A stretch of 64,000 bases of DNA. Origin: Kribbella kalugense. Its GTDB lineage: Bacteria; Actinomycetota; Actinomycetes; Propionibacteriales; Kribbellaceae. The stretch lies in contig NZ_SODF01000001.1 of assembly GCF_004365875.1 (NCBI RefSeq), positions 1,674,001 to 1,738,000 on the forward strand, in the 5' to 3' direction. The position numbers and the translations under genes were made by a program. Positions 7,690-16,295 of the stretch are shown piece after piece (the first letter of the stretch is position 1; each line of letters begins with the position of its first letter). The notes under the pieces are model-generated. The model searched no databases. It was not told the origin of the DNA and was given only the letters and a program-made list of their open reading frames with translations.

Positions 7690-8771
7690 TGCGGTATCTC
7701 GGTCCGTACGACGTGCTCGCGGTCGCGGCGCGGGTGCTGCGGTGTCCGTCGGAGGACGTCGTACGGCGGACGGAGCTGGACGCGATCGAGCGGGTGCTGG
7801 ACGGCGTACGGATGACGAGCGGGCTGGCCGAGGCGGCTGGGGTGCTACTTGCCGGTCTGGTGCGGGCGCGGCCGTTCGACGGGGCGAATCGGGTGGTGTC
7901 GGTTGCGGTCGTGCTGCAGTTCGTCACGCTCAACCGGGCCGATGTGCAGCTGGAGCCGGTGGCGGACGTCGACGAGTTGCTCGATCGGATCGTGTCCGGT
8001 GAGGCCGGTCATCGCGAGGCGGCCGCGTTCATCCGGAGCCGGCTCGAGCACCACCCGGTGACGGCCGAGGACCTGCAGGACGACCTACGGATCGAGCTGC
8101 TGCTGGGGGAAGAAACCCTGATGCAGGAATGGTGGAGGGGAACCGACATGTACGAGCGATTCAGCGATCCGGCCAGGCGGGTCATCGTGCTGGCTCAGGA
8201 GGAGGCGCGCGGCCTCGACCACACGTACGTCGGGACCGAGCATCTCCTGCTCGGGGTGATCGCCGAGGGCCACAGCATCGCGGCCCGAGTGCTGTCTCCC
8301 CTCGGGATCACGGCCGACGCCGTGAAGGACCTGGTCGTCGAGATCATCGGACGCGGGAAGGGCGGTACGACCGGGTCGATCCCATTCACGCCGCGGGCGA
8401 AGAGCACGTTCGAGTATGCGTGGGGTGAGGCTCGGGCTCGCGGCGCCGAGCAGGTCCGTCCGGAGCACCTGTTGCTCGGCGTACTGCACGATCGCGACGG
8501 TGTCGGCGGCCAGATCATCACGAAGCTTGCCGCCGACATCGATCAGGTACGACGCAAGCTCGAGGAGCGGATGAACTACCGCGAGCGCTCCGAGGCTCTC
8601 GTCGCCGGCATGCTCACCGAGGACACCGGCCCCACCTGGACGACGTACGGCCGCCGGCACCACCTGGTCCACGAGCTGAACGCGGTCCTCGACGAGAACG
8701 AGCGCCTGCACGAACAGGTGGCCAACCTCCGCGACCTGCTGCGCCGCCACAACATCGACCCGGACAGCTGA
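7689..8771 (+). CDS. Doc/Fic-like domain fused to a double Clp N-terminal domain and coiled-coil tail
   Basis: This is a 360-aa protein. Residues about 1-125 look like a Doc-type Fic fold: N-terminal helix, then RARPFDGANRVVSVAVVLQF (59-78), which lines up with the Doc motif H-x-F-x-D-A-N-K-R but has Arg where the catalytic His should be. Residues 154-222 and 231-300 are two Clp_N repeats (MYERFSDPARRVIVLAQEEA and TEHLLLGVI, then RPEHLLLGVLHD), as in ClpC/ClpB but with no AAA+ ATPase. The tail ELNAVLDENERLHEQVANL is a short coiled coil. A strong internal ribosome binding site before M154 may give a separate ClpN protein. It probably forms a toxin-antitoxin-like pair with the RHH gene. Whether the Doc part is active, given the missing His, is doubtful. 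Confidence 0.72.
   Translation: MRYLGPYDVLAVAARVLRCPSEDVVRRTELDAIERVLDGVRMTSGLAEAAGVLLAGLVRARPFDGANRVVSVAVVLQFVTLNRADVQLEPVADVDELLDRIVSGEAGHREAAAFIRSRLEHHPVTAEDLQDDLRIELLLGEETLMQEWWRGTDMYERFSDPARRVIVLAQEEARGLDHTYVGTEHLLLGVIAEGHSIAARVLSPLGITADAVKDLVVEIIGRGKGGTTGSIPFTPRAKSTFEYAWGEARARGAEQVRPEHLLLGVLHDRDGVGGQIITKLAADIDQVRRKLEERMNYRERSEALVAGMLTEDTGPTWTTYGRRHHLVHELNAVLDENERLHEQVANLRDLLRRHNIDPDS
8131..8150 (+). promoter_or_regulatory. Internal ribosome binding site and alternative start inside the Doc-ClpN gene
   Basis: GGTGGAGGGG at 8131-8140 lies seven bases before an in-frame ATG at 8148 (codon 154). That is exactly the residue where ClpC-type N domains begin (MYERFSDPARR). A 207-aa ClpN-only product from the same mRNA is therefore possible. 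The site is stronger than the one for the full-length start. Confidence 0.45.
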
Positions 8772-8790
8772 GCTCAAGCGGCTTCCGATG

Positions 8791-9660
8791 TCAGGTTGCT
8801 GCCAGGCGCTGCTTCTCCTTCTCCACGTCGAAGTCAGCCGGCGGCCACTGCGGGTTCAGCTCCTTCAGCGTCTCCAGGAGGAGCGTCGTGACGGCCCAGT
8901 TGCGGTACCACTTGCGGTCGCTCGGGATGACGTACCACGGCGCATGCGGCGTATTGCAGCGCTCGATCGCCGCGTGGTACGCCTCCATGTAGTCGGGCCA
9001 CAGCTTCCGCTCGTCCACGTCGGCCGGGTTGTACTTCCAGTACTTCGTCGGGTCGTCGAGTCGGGACTCGAGCCGGGACTTCTGCTGCTCGTACGTGATG
9101 TGCAGGTAGCACTTGATGATCGTCACGCCGTTCGCGGCCAGCTCGGCCTCGAAGTCGTTGATCTGGTCGTACCGCCGGTTCCACACGTTCGGCGTGACCA
9201 GCTCGCGGACCCGGGCGATCAGCACGTCCTCGTAATGCGACCGGTCGAAGATGCCGATCATGCCGGGACCGGGCACGGCCTGCCGGATCCGCCACAGGAA
9301 TCCGCGCCGTTTCTCGGCCGGCGTCGGCGCTTTGAACGACGTGATCTTCAGGCCCTGCGGGTCCATCAGCCCCGCGCCGTGTCGGATCACACCACCCTTA
9401 CCGGAGGTGTCCATCCCCTGCAGCACGACTAGTACGCTGCGGTTGCCGTCCTTGCGACCCTCGGCGAACAGCCGCTCCTGCCAGTCCGAGATCTCGGCGC
9501 CGAGATCGTCCAGCGCAACCTTGCCGTCGTCCTTCGAACCGCTGAACCCCGGCGTCGCGCGGGTGTCGTACGTCGTCAGGTCAACCGGCCCGACCGGAAC
9601 CCGCAACTGTTCCCGCAGTCCCCCGCCGGCAGCCTTCTCGCCCTTCTTCTGCTTCGCCAT
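8791..9660 (-). CDS. ppk2: Polyphosphate kinase 2 family phosphotransferase
   Basis: This PPK2-family protein transfers phosphate between polyphosphate and nucleotides. The Walker A-like loop is VVLQGMDTSGKGG and the lid and Walker B region carries FDRSHYEDVLIARV; YWKYNPADVDERKLW and the C-terminal WYVIPSDRKWYRN complete the family pattern. The FDRSHYEDV form is that of the polyphosphate:nucleotide phosphotransferase subgroup (TIGR03709, class III-like). ATG 9660 has AGGA nine bases upstream. ATG 9678 overlaps the previous stop (ATGA) and follows AGGGGGTGA, so six extra residues (MRQDVE) are an equally fair start. It is likely co-transcribed with the membrane protein upstream. Confidence 0.9.
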   Translation of the reverse strand: MAKQKKGEKAAGGGLREQLRVPVGPVDLTTYDTRATPGFSGSKDDGKVALDDLGAEISDWQERLFAEGRKDGNRSVLVVLQGMDTSGKGGVIRHGAGLMDPQGLKITSFKAPTPAEKRRGFLWRIRQAVPGPGMIGIFDRSHYEDVLIARVRELVTPNVWNRRYDQINDFEAELAANGVTIIKCYLHITYEQQKSRLESRLDDPTKYWKYNPADVDERKLWPDYMEAYHAAIERCNTPHAPWYVIPSDRKWYRNWAVTTLLLETLKELNPQWPPADFDVEKEKQRLAAT

Positions 9661-9674
9661 CTCCACATCCTGCC

Positions 9675-10331
9675 TCATTCACCCCCTACTTCAGCGGTTT
9701 TGCGTCGTCGACGCCGCGACAACACGATCTCGATCACGAGAACGGCAAGGCCGCAGACGGGTACGGCGAGCACGCCCCACACGAACCCGCCGAGCGGGGC
9801 CAGGCAGTCTCCGTCCTCCGGGCACTCGGTCCTCGCGTAGTAGTCAGCTCCGGCCGCGAACGCCACGAGCACGACGACGATCGTCCCGCACAGGTAGGCC
9901 GCCGTACGGACCAGCCATCTGCCCGGTCCGGGCCGGCCAGCCCCTGGTTCCGCCGAGATTTCGCTCACCGGTGCCGGCTGCACGCCGTTCGCGATCAGCA
10001 CGAAGGCGACCAGGCCGGTCGCGAACTCCAGCAGGGCGAGCTCGCCCTCGCTCCGGTTCCAGACGAATCGGAACCCGTCGTTCGAGATGCTCTCCCAGAC
10101 CAGGAGGGCCGTCAGAACAGCCAGCGCGATGCCCAGCCACAGACGCGCCTTCGGGTCAGGCCATGCGGCCGCGATCGACGCGAGCGCCGGGACGAACGCC
10201 AGCGCTCCGAGCGGCAGGATCCATTGCTCGGCACCAAAGCCGGACGTGTCGTCGAACTGCACGAAGCCGGCGGCGAACAGCAGCCCGAGCGCCACGGCAA
10301 GCAGCACCAGCGAGAGCGAACGTCGACTCAT
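9675..10331 (-). CDS. Multi-pass membrane protein of unknown function
   Basis: The 218-aa product has about five hydrophobic segments: LSLVLLAVALGLLFAAG, WILPLGALAFVPALASIAAA, WLGIALAVLTALLV, VVVLVAFAAGADY preceded by AAYLCGTI, and FVWGVLAVPVCGLAVLVIEI. An acidic Cys-containing loop (TECPEDGDCLAP) lies before the last segment and a basic C-terminus (SRRRRRK) is probably cytoplasmic. No family was recognised. It overlaps the alternative PPK2 start, so the two may form a unit. Confidence 0.75.
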   Translation of the reverse strand: MSRRSLSLVLLAVALGLLFAAGFVQFDDTSGFGAEQWILPLGALAFVPALASIAAAWPDPKARLWLGIALAVLTALLVWESISNDGFRFVWNRSEGELALLEFATGLVAFVLIANGVQPAPVSEISAEPGAGRPGPGRWLVRTAAYLCGTIVVVLVAFAAGADYYARTECPEDGDCLAPLGGFVWGVLAVPVCGLAVLVIEIVLSRRRRRKTAEVGGE

Positions 10332-10356
10332 CCGTCCAGGGAAGCACGCCTCAGGA

Positions 10357-11361
10357 TCATGCAGCGCGGGCCAGTGCGATCAAGCGCGAGAGCGCGCGGA
10401 GGTATTTCTTGCGGTAGCCGCCCTTCAGCATGTCGGGTGAGAACAGTTGGTCCAGTGGTACGCCGCCGGCCAGGAGCGGGAGGTTGCGGTCGTACATCCG
10501 GTCCGCCAGCACGACCATCCGCAGTGCGACGTTCTCGTCGGTGAGTGGGCGTACGTCGGTGATCCCAACGGTCTCGATGCCGTCGAGGAGGGCGCCGTAC
10601 TTGCTCGGGTGGAGCTCGGCCAGGTGGCGGTGCAGGTCGACGAAGTGGTCGCAGGACGCGTTCCGTCGTACGGCGGACTCCCGCTCGACGTCGGGCCATG
10701 GGTCGGGGGCGACGGGCAGTCCGCGGTGGCGGTAGTCGGGGCCGTCGATCCGGCGTACGTCGAAATGCGCGGCGAGAGCCTGGATCTCGCGGAGGAAGTC
10801 GACTGCCTGGAAGCGTCCTTCGCCGAGCTTGTCGGGCAGCGTGTTGGACGTCGCGGCGAACTCGACGCCGGCCTCGACCAGCTGACCGATCAGGCGGGAG
10901 ATCAGCATCGTGTCGCCGGGATCGTCCAGCTCGAATTCGTCGATGCAGATCAGCCGGTACGACGACAACGCCTCGACTGCCGTCCGCAGTCCGAGTGCGC
11001 CGACGAGGTTGGTCAGCTCGACGAACGTGCAGTACATCTTCGGACCGGCCGCCTCATGCCAGAGCGACGCCAGCAAGTGGGTCTTTCCCACGCCGAACCC
11101 GCCGTCAAGATAGATGCCTGGCTTCTCCGGCACCGCGGCCCGGCCGCGCAGCCGCGACCATAGCGACGGCGCCTGGCGCGGCTGGGCCAGCCTGGCGGCG
11201 CGCTCGGTCAGGACGGCCAGCGCTTCGGACTGCGACGGCTCGTCCGGGTCGGGGCGGTAGGTGGCGAACCGGACGTCGGCGAACCGAGGCGGAGGCACGC
11301 ACTCCGACAGCAGCCGGTCCGAGCTCACCTCCGGCCACCGCTCGCTCAACCGGATCACCAT
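10357..11361 (-). CDS. zapE: ZapE/AFG1-type cell division ATPase
   Basis: This 334-aa AFG1-like P-loop ATPase has Walker A GGFGVGKTH near residue 88, Walker B ICIDEFEL near 138 and a sensor segment ATSNTLPD about 36 residues later. The arginine-containing C-terminal region (ADRMYDRNLPLLAGG) is typical of the family. In E. coli ZapE acts at late division on the Z-ring; the actinomycete protein is assumed similar. It stands alone between the membrane protein and the divergent sugar ABC operon. Confidence 0.88.
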   Translation of the reverse strand: MVIRLSERWPEVSSDRLLSECVPPPRFADVRFATYRPDPDEPSQSEALAVLTERAARLAQPRQAPSLWSRLRGRAAVPEKPGIYLDGGFGVGKTHLLASLWHEAAGPKMYCTFVELTNLVGALGLRTAVEALSSYRLICIDEFELDDPGDTMLISRLIGQLVEAGVEFAATSNTLPDKLGEGRFQAVDFLREIQALAAHFDVRRIDGPDYRHRGLPVAPDPWPDVERESAVRRNASCDHFVDLHRHLAELHPSKYGALLDGIETVGITDVRPLTDENVALRMVVLADRMYDRNLPLLAGGVPLDQLFSPDMLKGGYRKKYLRALSRLIALARAA

Positions 11362-11391
11362 GTTCCAACCCTAACGAGGGAAAACTTCGGA

Positions 11392-11442
11392 AACTCAACT
11401 GACGCCTTGACCGCTTTCTTACTTTCAGTTAGGAAGTTGAGT
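11392..11442 (+). promoter_or_regulatory. Promoter and candidate ROK operator of the sugar ABC operon
   Basis: TTGACC at 11407-11412 fits a -35, with TAGGAA at 11430-11435 as a weak -10 after 17 bp. The -10 is embedded in GTTAGGAAGT (11428-11437), which recurs with one change upstream of the ROK repressor gene (GTAAGGAAGT, 18891-18900). A wider dyad, AACTCAACT (11392-11400) and AGTTGAGT (11435-11442), flanks the promoter. Repression by the ROK protein is inferred from the shared motif. Confidence 0.5.
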
Positions 11443-11465
11443 ACGCGAACGACGAGGAGTCTCCG

Positions 11466-12779
11466 ATGGGCGAACAGCACGTGCGGCGGCGGACGGTTCT
11501 CAAAGGGGCGGTGGGTGCGCTCGGCCTCGGGTCCGCGCTCGGATCCACACTGGCCGCCTGCGGTGGCAGTGACAGCGGCGGCGGTACCACGAGCGGCGGG
11601 AAGTCCGTGGTCCGGATGTGGTCCTGGTACAGCGACCAGGAGGACCAGTTCCCGAAGCTGATCAGCGCGTTCGAGGCCGCGCACAGCAACATCAAGATCG
11701 AGAACCGGATCTTCGGCACCCCGGACCAGTACCTGCCGGCTTTGCAGGCCGCGGTCGCGGGTGGCGACGTACCGGAGATCTTCGCGCCGCACACCCGGGC
11801 GCTGACGTACGGAACCGGCGGCATCTCCGCCGACCTCAAGCAGGAGCTCGGCGACGACTTCCTGAAGGACTTCTTCGACTCGGCCAACCAGGAGTACACC
11901 CTGGACGGCAAGCAGTACGCGGTCGGCTGGATGGCGCAGACGTTCGGGATCTTCTACAACCCGGACATGCTGAAGAAGGCCGGTGTCGAGGAGGACGGCA
12001 TCGAGACCTGGGACGACCTGATCGCGGCGGCCGCGAAGATCAAGGCGACCGGCAAGTTCCCGGTGGCGCTGAGCTGCAACCCGACCACGAGCTCGCTCGA
12101 CTTCTTCCTGCCACTCGTCACGCAGGTGGCCGACGACCCGACGTACTACCTGAAGCTGGATCAGCTCAAGGACGGCGCGACGTACGAGGATCCGAAGGTG
12201 GTCCAGGCGATCGAGCTGCAGCAGAAGATCGTCAAGGGCGGCGTCTTCCAGCCCGGTACGACGGGCACCAGCGGCGACCAGGCACCGCAGATCTTCTACA
12301 CCGGCAAGTCCGCGATGCTGTTCAACGGCAGCTGGACTCCGCAGGGTCTGACCAAGGACGCGACACCGGCCTTCAACAAGCTGTACAAGGTGATGAAGAC
12401 GCCCGCGATCGCGCCCGGCAAGCGGCACTGGACCGCGAACCAGGCCGGCGCCGGCTGGGCGGTCTCCGCGACCAGCAAGAACAAGGACGCGGCGCTGGAG
12501 TTCCTGAAGTTCCTGTACTCCGCTGACCAGTACTCCCCCACCATGAACGACTCGAACTCGATGCCGGCCACCAAGAGCGCGGCGGCCCGGATCGAGCTGC
12601 CGATCATGAAGCAGATGACGTCGTGGCTGCTCGACGGCGACGGCTGTCCGCACATCCCGTTCGGGCCCGGGTCGGTGGCGGCGGGCGATCCGCTGGCGAA
12701 GATCTTCGACGGCACTGGTGAGCCGGCGGCTGTCGCGAAGGCGATGCAGCAGGCGGTCCAGAACGCCAAGGGCGGCTGA
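11466..12779 (+). CDS. Carbohydrate ABC transporter substrate-binding lipoprotein
   Basis: This 437-aa extracellular solute-binding protein of family 1 captures a sugar for the two permeases that follow. The N-terminus has a Tat-like RRRTVLKGA followed by a hydrophobic stretch and the lipobox LAAC, giving lipidation at C32. The mature part begins with a Ser/Gly-rich linker, then VVRMWSWYSDQEDQFPKLI, the usual start of the MalE-like fold. GACGAGGAG precedes ATG 11466. Linkage to a beta-glucosidase and an aldo/keto reductase suggests a beta-glucoside or another oligosaccharide as ligand; the sugar itself cannot be read from the sequence. Confidence 0.92.
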   Translation: MGEQHVRRRTVLKGAVGALGLGSALGSTLAACGGSDSGGGTTSGGKSVVRMWSWYSDQEDQFPKLISAFEAAHSNIKIENRIFGTPDQYLPALQAAVAGGDVPEIFAPHTRALTYGTGGISADLKQELGDDFLKDFFDSANQEYTLDGKQYAVGWMAQTFGIFYNPDMLKKAGVEEDGIETWDDLIAAAAKIKATGKFPVALSCNPTTSSLDFFLPLVTQVADDPTYYLKLDQLKDGATYEDPKVVQAIELQQKIVKGGVFQPGTTGTSGDQAPQIFYTGKSAMLFNGSWTPQGLTKDATPAFNKLYKVMKTPAIAPGKRHWTANQAGAGWAVSATSKNKDAALEFLKFLYSADQYSPTMNDSNSMPATKSAAARIELPIMKQMTSWLLDGDGCPHIPFGPGSVAAGDPLAKIFDGTGEPAAVAKAMQQAVQNAKGG

Positions 12780-12783
12780 TCGG

Positions 12784-13746
12784 ATGGCGACAGCTCTCTC
12801 CAGGGAGGATGTCGTACGGCGGTCCGGCGAGCGAACGCCGTACCGGTTCGGATCGCCGTTGCGGCGGTCGCAGCGGATCGCCGGCTTCCTGTTCATCGCG
12901 CCGACGTTCGTGCTGTTCCTGGGGTTCGTGCTCTGGCCGATCCTCTACACGGCGTACCTGAGCCTGACCTCGTGGGGCGGGTTCGGGGCGCCGCGGTTCG
13001 TGCAGTTCGACAACTACAGCCGGATGCTGCACGATCCGGTCGCGCGCCGCGCGCTGATCGTCACGCTGGTGCTGACCGGGGTGACGACTGCGATCCTGAC
13101 GTTCCTCGGTCTCGTCACCGCCGTCTTGGTGAACGTGATCTGGTCCAAGGTCGGCGTCGTCGTACGGACGATCCTGTTCGTCCCGGGCATCGTGTCGTTC
13201 GTCGTCTCGGCGGTGCTGTGGAAACTGATCTACGACCCGAACATCGGCACGCTGAACCGGTTGCTGGGGGCAATCGGTCTGGACAGCCTGCAGCACCCGT
13301 GGCTGGCCGACCACAAAACGGTGCTGCCGGCAATCGTCGTGGTGACCGTGTGGGGCGGGCTCGGGTTCAACATGCTGATCTACTTCGCGGGCCTGCAGAG
13401 CATCGACCCGAACCTCTACGAGGCAGCCGCGATGGACGGCGCCAACACCGTCCAGCAGTTCCGTCACATCACGGTCCCGAGTCTGCGGATCGTCACCGGC
13501 CTGATCGTCAGCCTCGGCCTGTTGAACGGCTTCAAGGCGTTCGACGTGATCTTCGTGATGACCGGCGGCGGTCCCAACCACGGCAGCGAAGTACTCGGCA
13601 CCTATCTGTACTCATTGGCCTTCGGCTCGACATCCGGCTCGATCCCGCAGCTCGGGTACGCCAGCGCGTTCAGCGTCGTCACGATGGTGCTCTGCACGCT
13701 CGCTGTGATCGCTCAGTTGTGGCTGACGCGGAGGGCGGACCGATGA
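12784..13746 (+). CDS. Sugar ABC transporter permease, MalF/UgpA type
   Basis: This 320-aa inner-membrane permease has six or so hydrophobic segments, starting with AGFLFIAPTFVLFLGFVLW. The EAA loop that contacts the ATPase is visible as YEAAAMDGANTVQQFRHITV, with the conserved Gly and Pro. The start ATG 12784 lies four bases after the binding-protein stop. The cluster carries no ATPase gene, so a shared MsiK-type ATPase encoded elsewhere is expected, as in other actinomycetes. Confidence 0.92.
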   Translation: MATALSREDVVRRSGERTPYRFGSPLRRSQRIAGFLFIAPTFVLFLGFVLWPILYTAYLSLTSWGGFGAPRFVQFDNYSRMLHDPVARRALIVTLVLTGVTTAILTFLGLVTAVLVNVIWSKVGVVVRTILFVPGIVSFVVSAVLWKLIYDPNIGTLNRLLGAIGLDSLQHPWLADHKTVLPAIVVVTVWGGLGFNMLIYFAGLQSIDPNLYEAAAMDGANTVQQFRHITVPSLRIVTGLIVSLGLLNGFKAFDVIFVMTGGGPNHGSEVLGTYLYSLAFGSTSGSIPQLGYASAFSVVTMVLCTLAVIAQLWLTRRADR

Positions 13747-14564
13747 ATCGCTGGCTCGGGAAGTCCTTCGCAACCTTCGTGCTCTTGCCGTTCTGCCTGC
13801 TGATGGCGTTCCCGTTCGTGTGGATGCTACTGACCTCACTGCGGGAGCAGAACACGATCTTCAACGGGCCGATCATCCCGCGCAAGATCACCGGTACGGC
13901 GTACAAGGAGGCCTGGACGTCGATCCAGTTCCCGCTGCATTTCTGGAACAGCGTCTGGATCACGTCGGTGACCGTGATCGGCGTGCTGGTCTTCGCGACG
14001 CTCAGCGGGTACGCGTTCGCCAAGCTGGACTTCCCGTTCCGGAACACGTTGTTCGTGCTGCTGCTGACCACGCTGATGATGCCGTCGACGGCGCTGATCA
14101 TCCCGCTGTACCTCGAGCTCAAGTCGCTCGGTCTGCTCGACAGCCAGGGCGGTCTGCTGGTGCTCTACATCTCCGGGTCGGCGCCGTTCGCGATGTTCTT
14201 GATGCGGGCGTTCTTCCAGACGCTGCCGGACGAGCTGATCGAGGCGGCGCGGGTGGACGGCGGCAGCGAGCTGACGATCTTCCGCCGGGTGATCCTGCCG
14301 CTGACCCGGCCCGGGATCGCGACCGTGGTGATCTTCCAGTTCCTGTCCACCTGGAACGAGTTCCTGATCGCCAACACGGTACTGCGCAACACCGACGAGC
14401 TGCCCCTGCAGCCGGTGCTGTTCACGCTGATGGGCCAGTACTCCACGAACTGGCCGGCCCTCACCGCCGGCCTCACGCTGTCCGTCGTACCGGTCGTGAT
14501 CGTCTACGTCCGGATGCAGCGGCAGTTCGTCGCCGGGATGATGCTCGGCGCGGTCAAGAACTGA
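13743..14564 (+). CDS. Sugar ABC transporter permease, MalG/UgpE type
   Basis: The 273-aa second permease overlaps the first by four bases (ATGA). It has the N-terminal membrane segment FVLLPFCLLMAFPFVWML, and the EAA motif reads IEAARVDGGSELTIFRRVIL. The C-terminus VAGMMLGAVKN is typical of the CUT1 family. It forms the transmembrane channel with the preceding permease. Confidence 0.92.
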   Translation: MNRWLGKSFATFVLLPFCLLMAFPFVWMLLTSLREQNTIFNGPIIPRKITGTAYKEAWTSIQFPLHFWNSVWITSVTVIGVLVFATLSGYAFAKLDFPFRNTLFVLLLTTLMMPSTALIIPLYLELKSLGLLDSQGGLLVLYISGSAPFAMFLMRAFFQTLPDELIEAARVDGGSELTIFRRVILPLTRPGIATVVIFQFLSTWNEFLIANTVLRNTDELPLQPVLFTLMGQYSTNWPALTAGLTLSVVPVVIVYVRMQRQFVAGMMLGAVKN

Positions 14565-14583
14565 CTCCTTCGAAAGAGGTTGT

Positions 14584-15357
14584 ATGCCGATCAAGAACGT
14601 CGTCGTCAACTGCACCGATGTCGCCCGCTCGGTCGAGTTCTACACCAGGTTCCTCGAGCTCGAGGTGGTCGGCGAGCCGACGCCCGAGCGGGCCGTGCTG
14701 GACGCGGTGACCGCGACCGTCGAGTTACGGGCCGTGGGCAACGGCCGGGACGCGAGCACGTGGTCGCCGGACGATCTGCAGAAGGGATTCCGGCACGTCG
14801 GGTTCAAGGTCGACCGGATCGACGAGCGGGCCGGCGTACTCAAGGATGGCGGCGTCGAGTTCAAGCTCGACCCGCTCGATGCCGAGGGCAACGTCCGGAT
14901 CTGCTTCTTCTACGACCCGGACGGGACGCTGCTGGAGATGATCCAGGGCGACCTGCAGTACGCCGAGGTGCTGGACGCGGACGGGGTCGCGCGGGAGCGG
15001 GCTCTCGGCGTACCGTCGCGCCCGCGGTTCGACCACGTCGCGGTGACGATCGAGGACCGGGCGACGACCAGCGCGTTCTACGACCGGTACGGCTTCTCGT
15101 TCATCGGGACCATCGAGCAGCCGCACGACCAGCGCGGCTTCCACATCGGCTACCTCAAGGGCGGCGACACCGTCCTCGAGGTGTTCACGTACGAGGTGGA
15201 CAAGAGCTCCCGCGCTCCCCAGCTCGACGTCGCCGGTTTCGCGTACGCCGAACTCGTGGGCGACCCGGCGGACCTGCCGACGGAGACCGCACCGGACGGA
15301 ACCAAGGTCTACATCGACAGCGACGGGTTCGCCTTCGCCGTAGGCTCCGAGGCATGA
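14584..15357 (+). CDS. Two-domain VOC (glyoxalase/bleomycin resistance) family protein
   Basis: The 257-aa protein has two vicinal-oxygen-chelate halves. The first (about 1-125) runs from IKNVVVNCTDVARSVEFYTR to FFYDPDGTLLEMIQG; the second (about 140-255) from RFDHVAVTIEDRATTSAFYD to VYIDSDGFAFAVGS. Candidate metal ligands are His in FRHVGFKVD and FDHVAVT and Glu in LLEMIQG. The substrate is unknown; within a sugar operon it could be an epimerase- or isomerase-type enzyme. GAAAGAGG precedes the ATG and the stop overlaps the next start. Confidence 0.85.
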   Translation: MPIKNVVVNCTDVARSVEFYTRFLELEVVGEPTPERAVLDAVTATVELRAVGNGRDASTWSPDDLQKGFRHVGFKVDRIDERAGVLKDGGVEFKLDPLDAEGNVRICFFYDPDGTLLEMIQGDLQYAEVLDADGVARERALGVPSRPRFDHVAVTIEDRATTSAFYDRYGFSFIGTIEQPHDQRGFHIGYLKGGDTVLEVFTYEVDKSSRAPQLDVAGFAYAELVGDPADLPTETAPDGTKVYIDSDGFAFAVGSEA

Positions 15358-16295
15358 CAGACAACTGGCTGCGGCCCCTCGGTTCCACGGGTCTGACCGT
15401 ATCCGCGGTGTGCGCCGGCGGCAGCGGGCTCGGAAGCATGCCCGCGGTGTTCGGCTACGACGTGACCCGACAGGAGGCGATCGACCTGGTCCTGCGCGTG
15501 TTCGACAGCCCACTGACCTGGATCGACACGTCGAACGGGTACAGCGACGGCGAGAGCGAGCTACGCATCGGTCTGGCCATCAAGGAGTACGGCGGACTGC
15601 CCGACGGATTCCTGGTCGCGACGAAGGTCGACGCCCGCGACGGCGACTACTCGGGTGCACGGGTCCGGGCCAGTGTTGCCGAGAGCAAGGAGCGGCTCGG
15701 GCTGGACCAGCTGCCGTTGGTCTACCTACACGATCCTGAGTTCCACGACTTCGAGTCGATGCGGGACGCGGTCGACACGCTGATGCAACTCCGGGCCGAC
15801 GGGGAGATCGGGCACGTCGGACTGGCGGGCGGTGACACCACTGAGCTCGGGCGGTACCTGGACCTCGGCGGGTTCGAAGTACTGCTGGTGCACAACCGGT
15901 GGAGCCTGGTCGATCATTCGGCCTCGGCGATCTTCTCGCGAGCCCGCTCAGAGGGCATCGCGGTGGTGAACGCGGCGATCTACGGCGGCGGGATCCTCGC
16001 GAATCCTTCCGGTGCGACGAGGTACGCCTATCGGGAGGCGCCGGCTGCTGTCCTGGAGGCAGTGGCGGACATGGACAAGACGTGCCGTGAGTTCGGGACG
16101 GACCTTGCCACGGCTGCTCTCCGGCACTCGGTGGACAACCCGGACGTCGCCGGCACGGTCGTCGGCATCACCAAGCCGGCCCGCGTGGACGCACTGGTCG
16201 CCGCCCTGGAACTGGACCTTCCGGATACACTGCTTAACCGGTTAGGTAGCCTGTTGCCGGACAGGCAGTACTGGGTCGAGAAGGAGACGACGTGA
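15354..16295 (+). CDS. Aldo/keto reductase
   Basis: This 313-aa TIM-barrel NADPH-dependent oxidoreductase carries the catalytic tetrad D58 and Y63 (WIDTSNGYSDG), K91 (ATKVD) and H126 (VYLHDPE). The C-terminal VVGITKPARVDAL matches the nucleotide-binding end. It overlaps the VOC gene (ATGA) and the beta-glucosidase gene (GTGA), so it is co-translated in the sugar operon. It probably acts on a sugar aldehyde, keto-sugar or inositol derivative; this is inferred from context. The L-fucose dehydrogenase-like subgroup is a possible alternative. Confidence 0.88.
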   Translation: MTDNWLRPLGSTGLTVSAVCAGGSGLGSMPAVFGYDVTRQEAIDLVLRVFDSPLTWIDTSNGYSDGESELRIGLAIKEYGGLPDGFLVATKVDARDGDYSGARVRASVAESKERLGLDQLPLVYLHDPEFHDFESMRDAVDTLMQLRADGEIGHVGLAGGDTTELGRYLDLGGFEVLLVHNRWSLVDHSASAIFSRARSEGIAVVNAAIYGGGILANPSGATRYAYREAPAAVLEAVADMDKTCREFGTDLATAALRHSVDNPDVAGTVVGITKPARVDALVAALELDLPDTLLNRLGSLLPDRQYWVEKETT

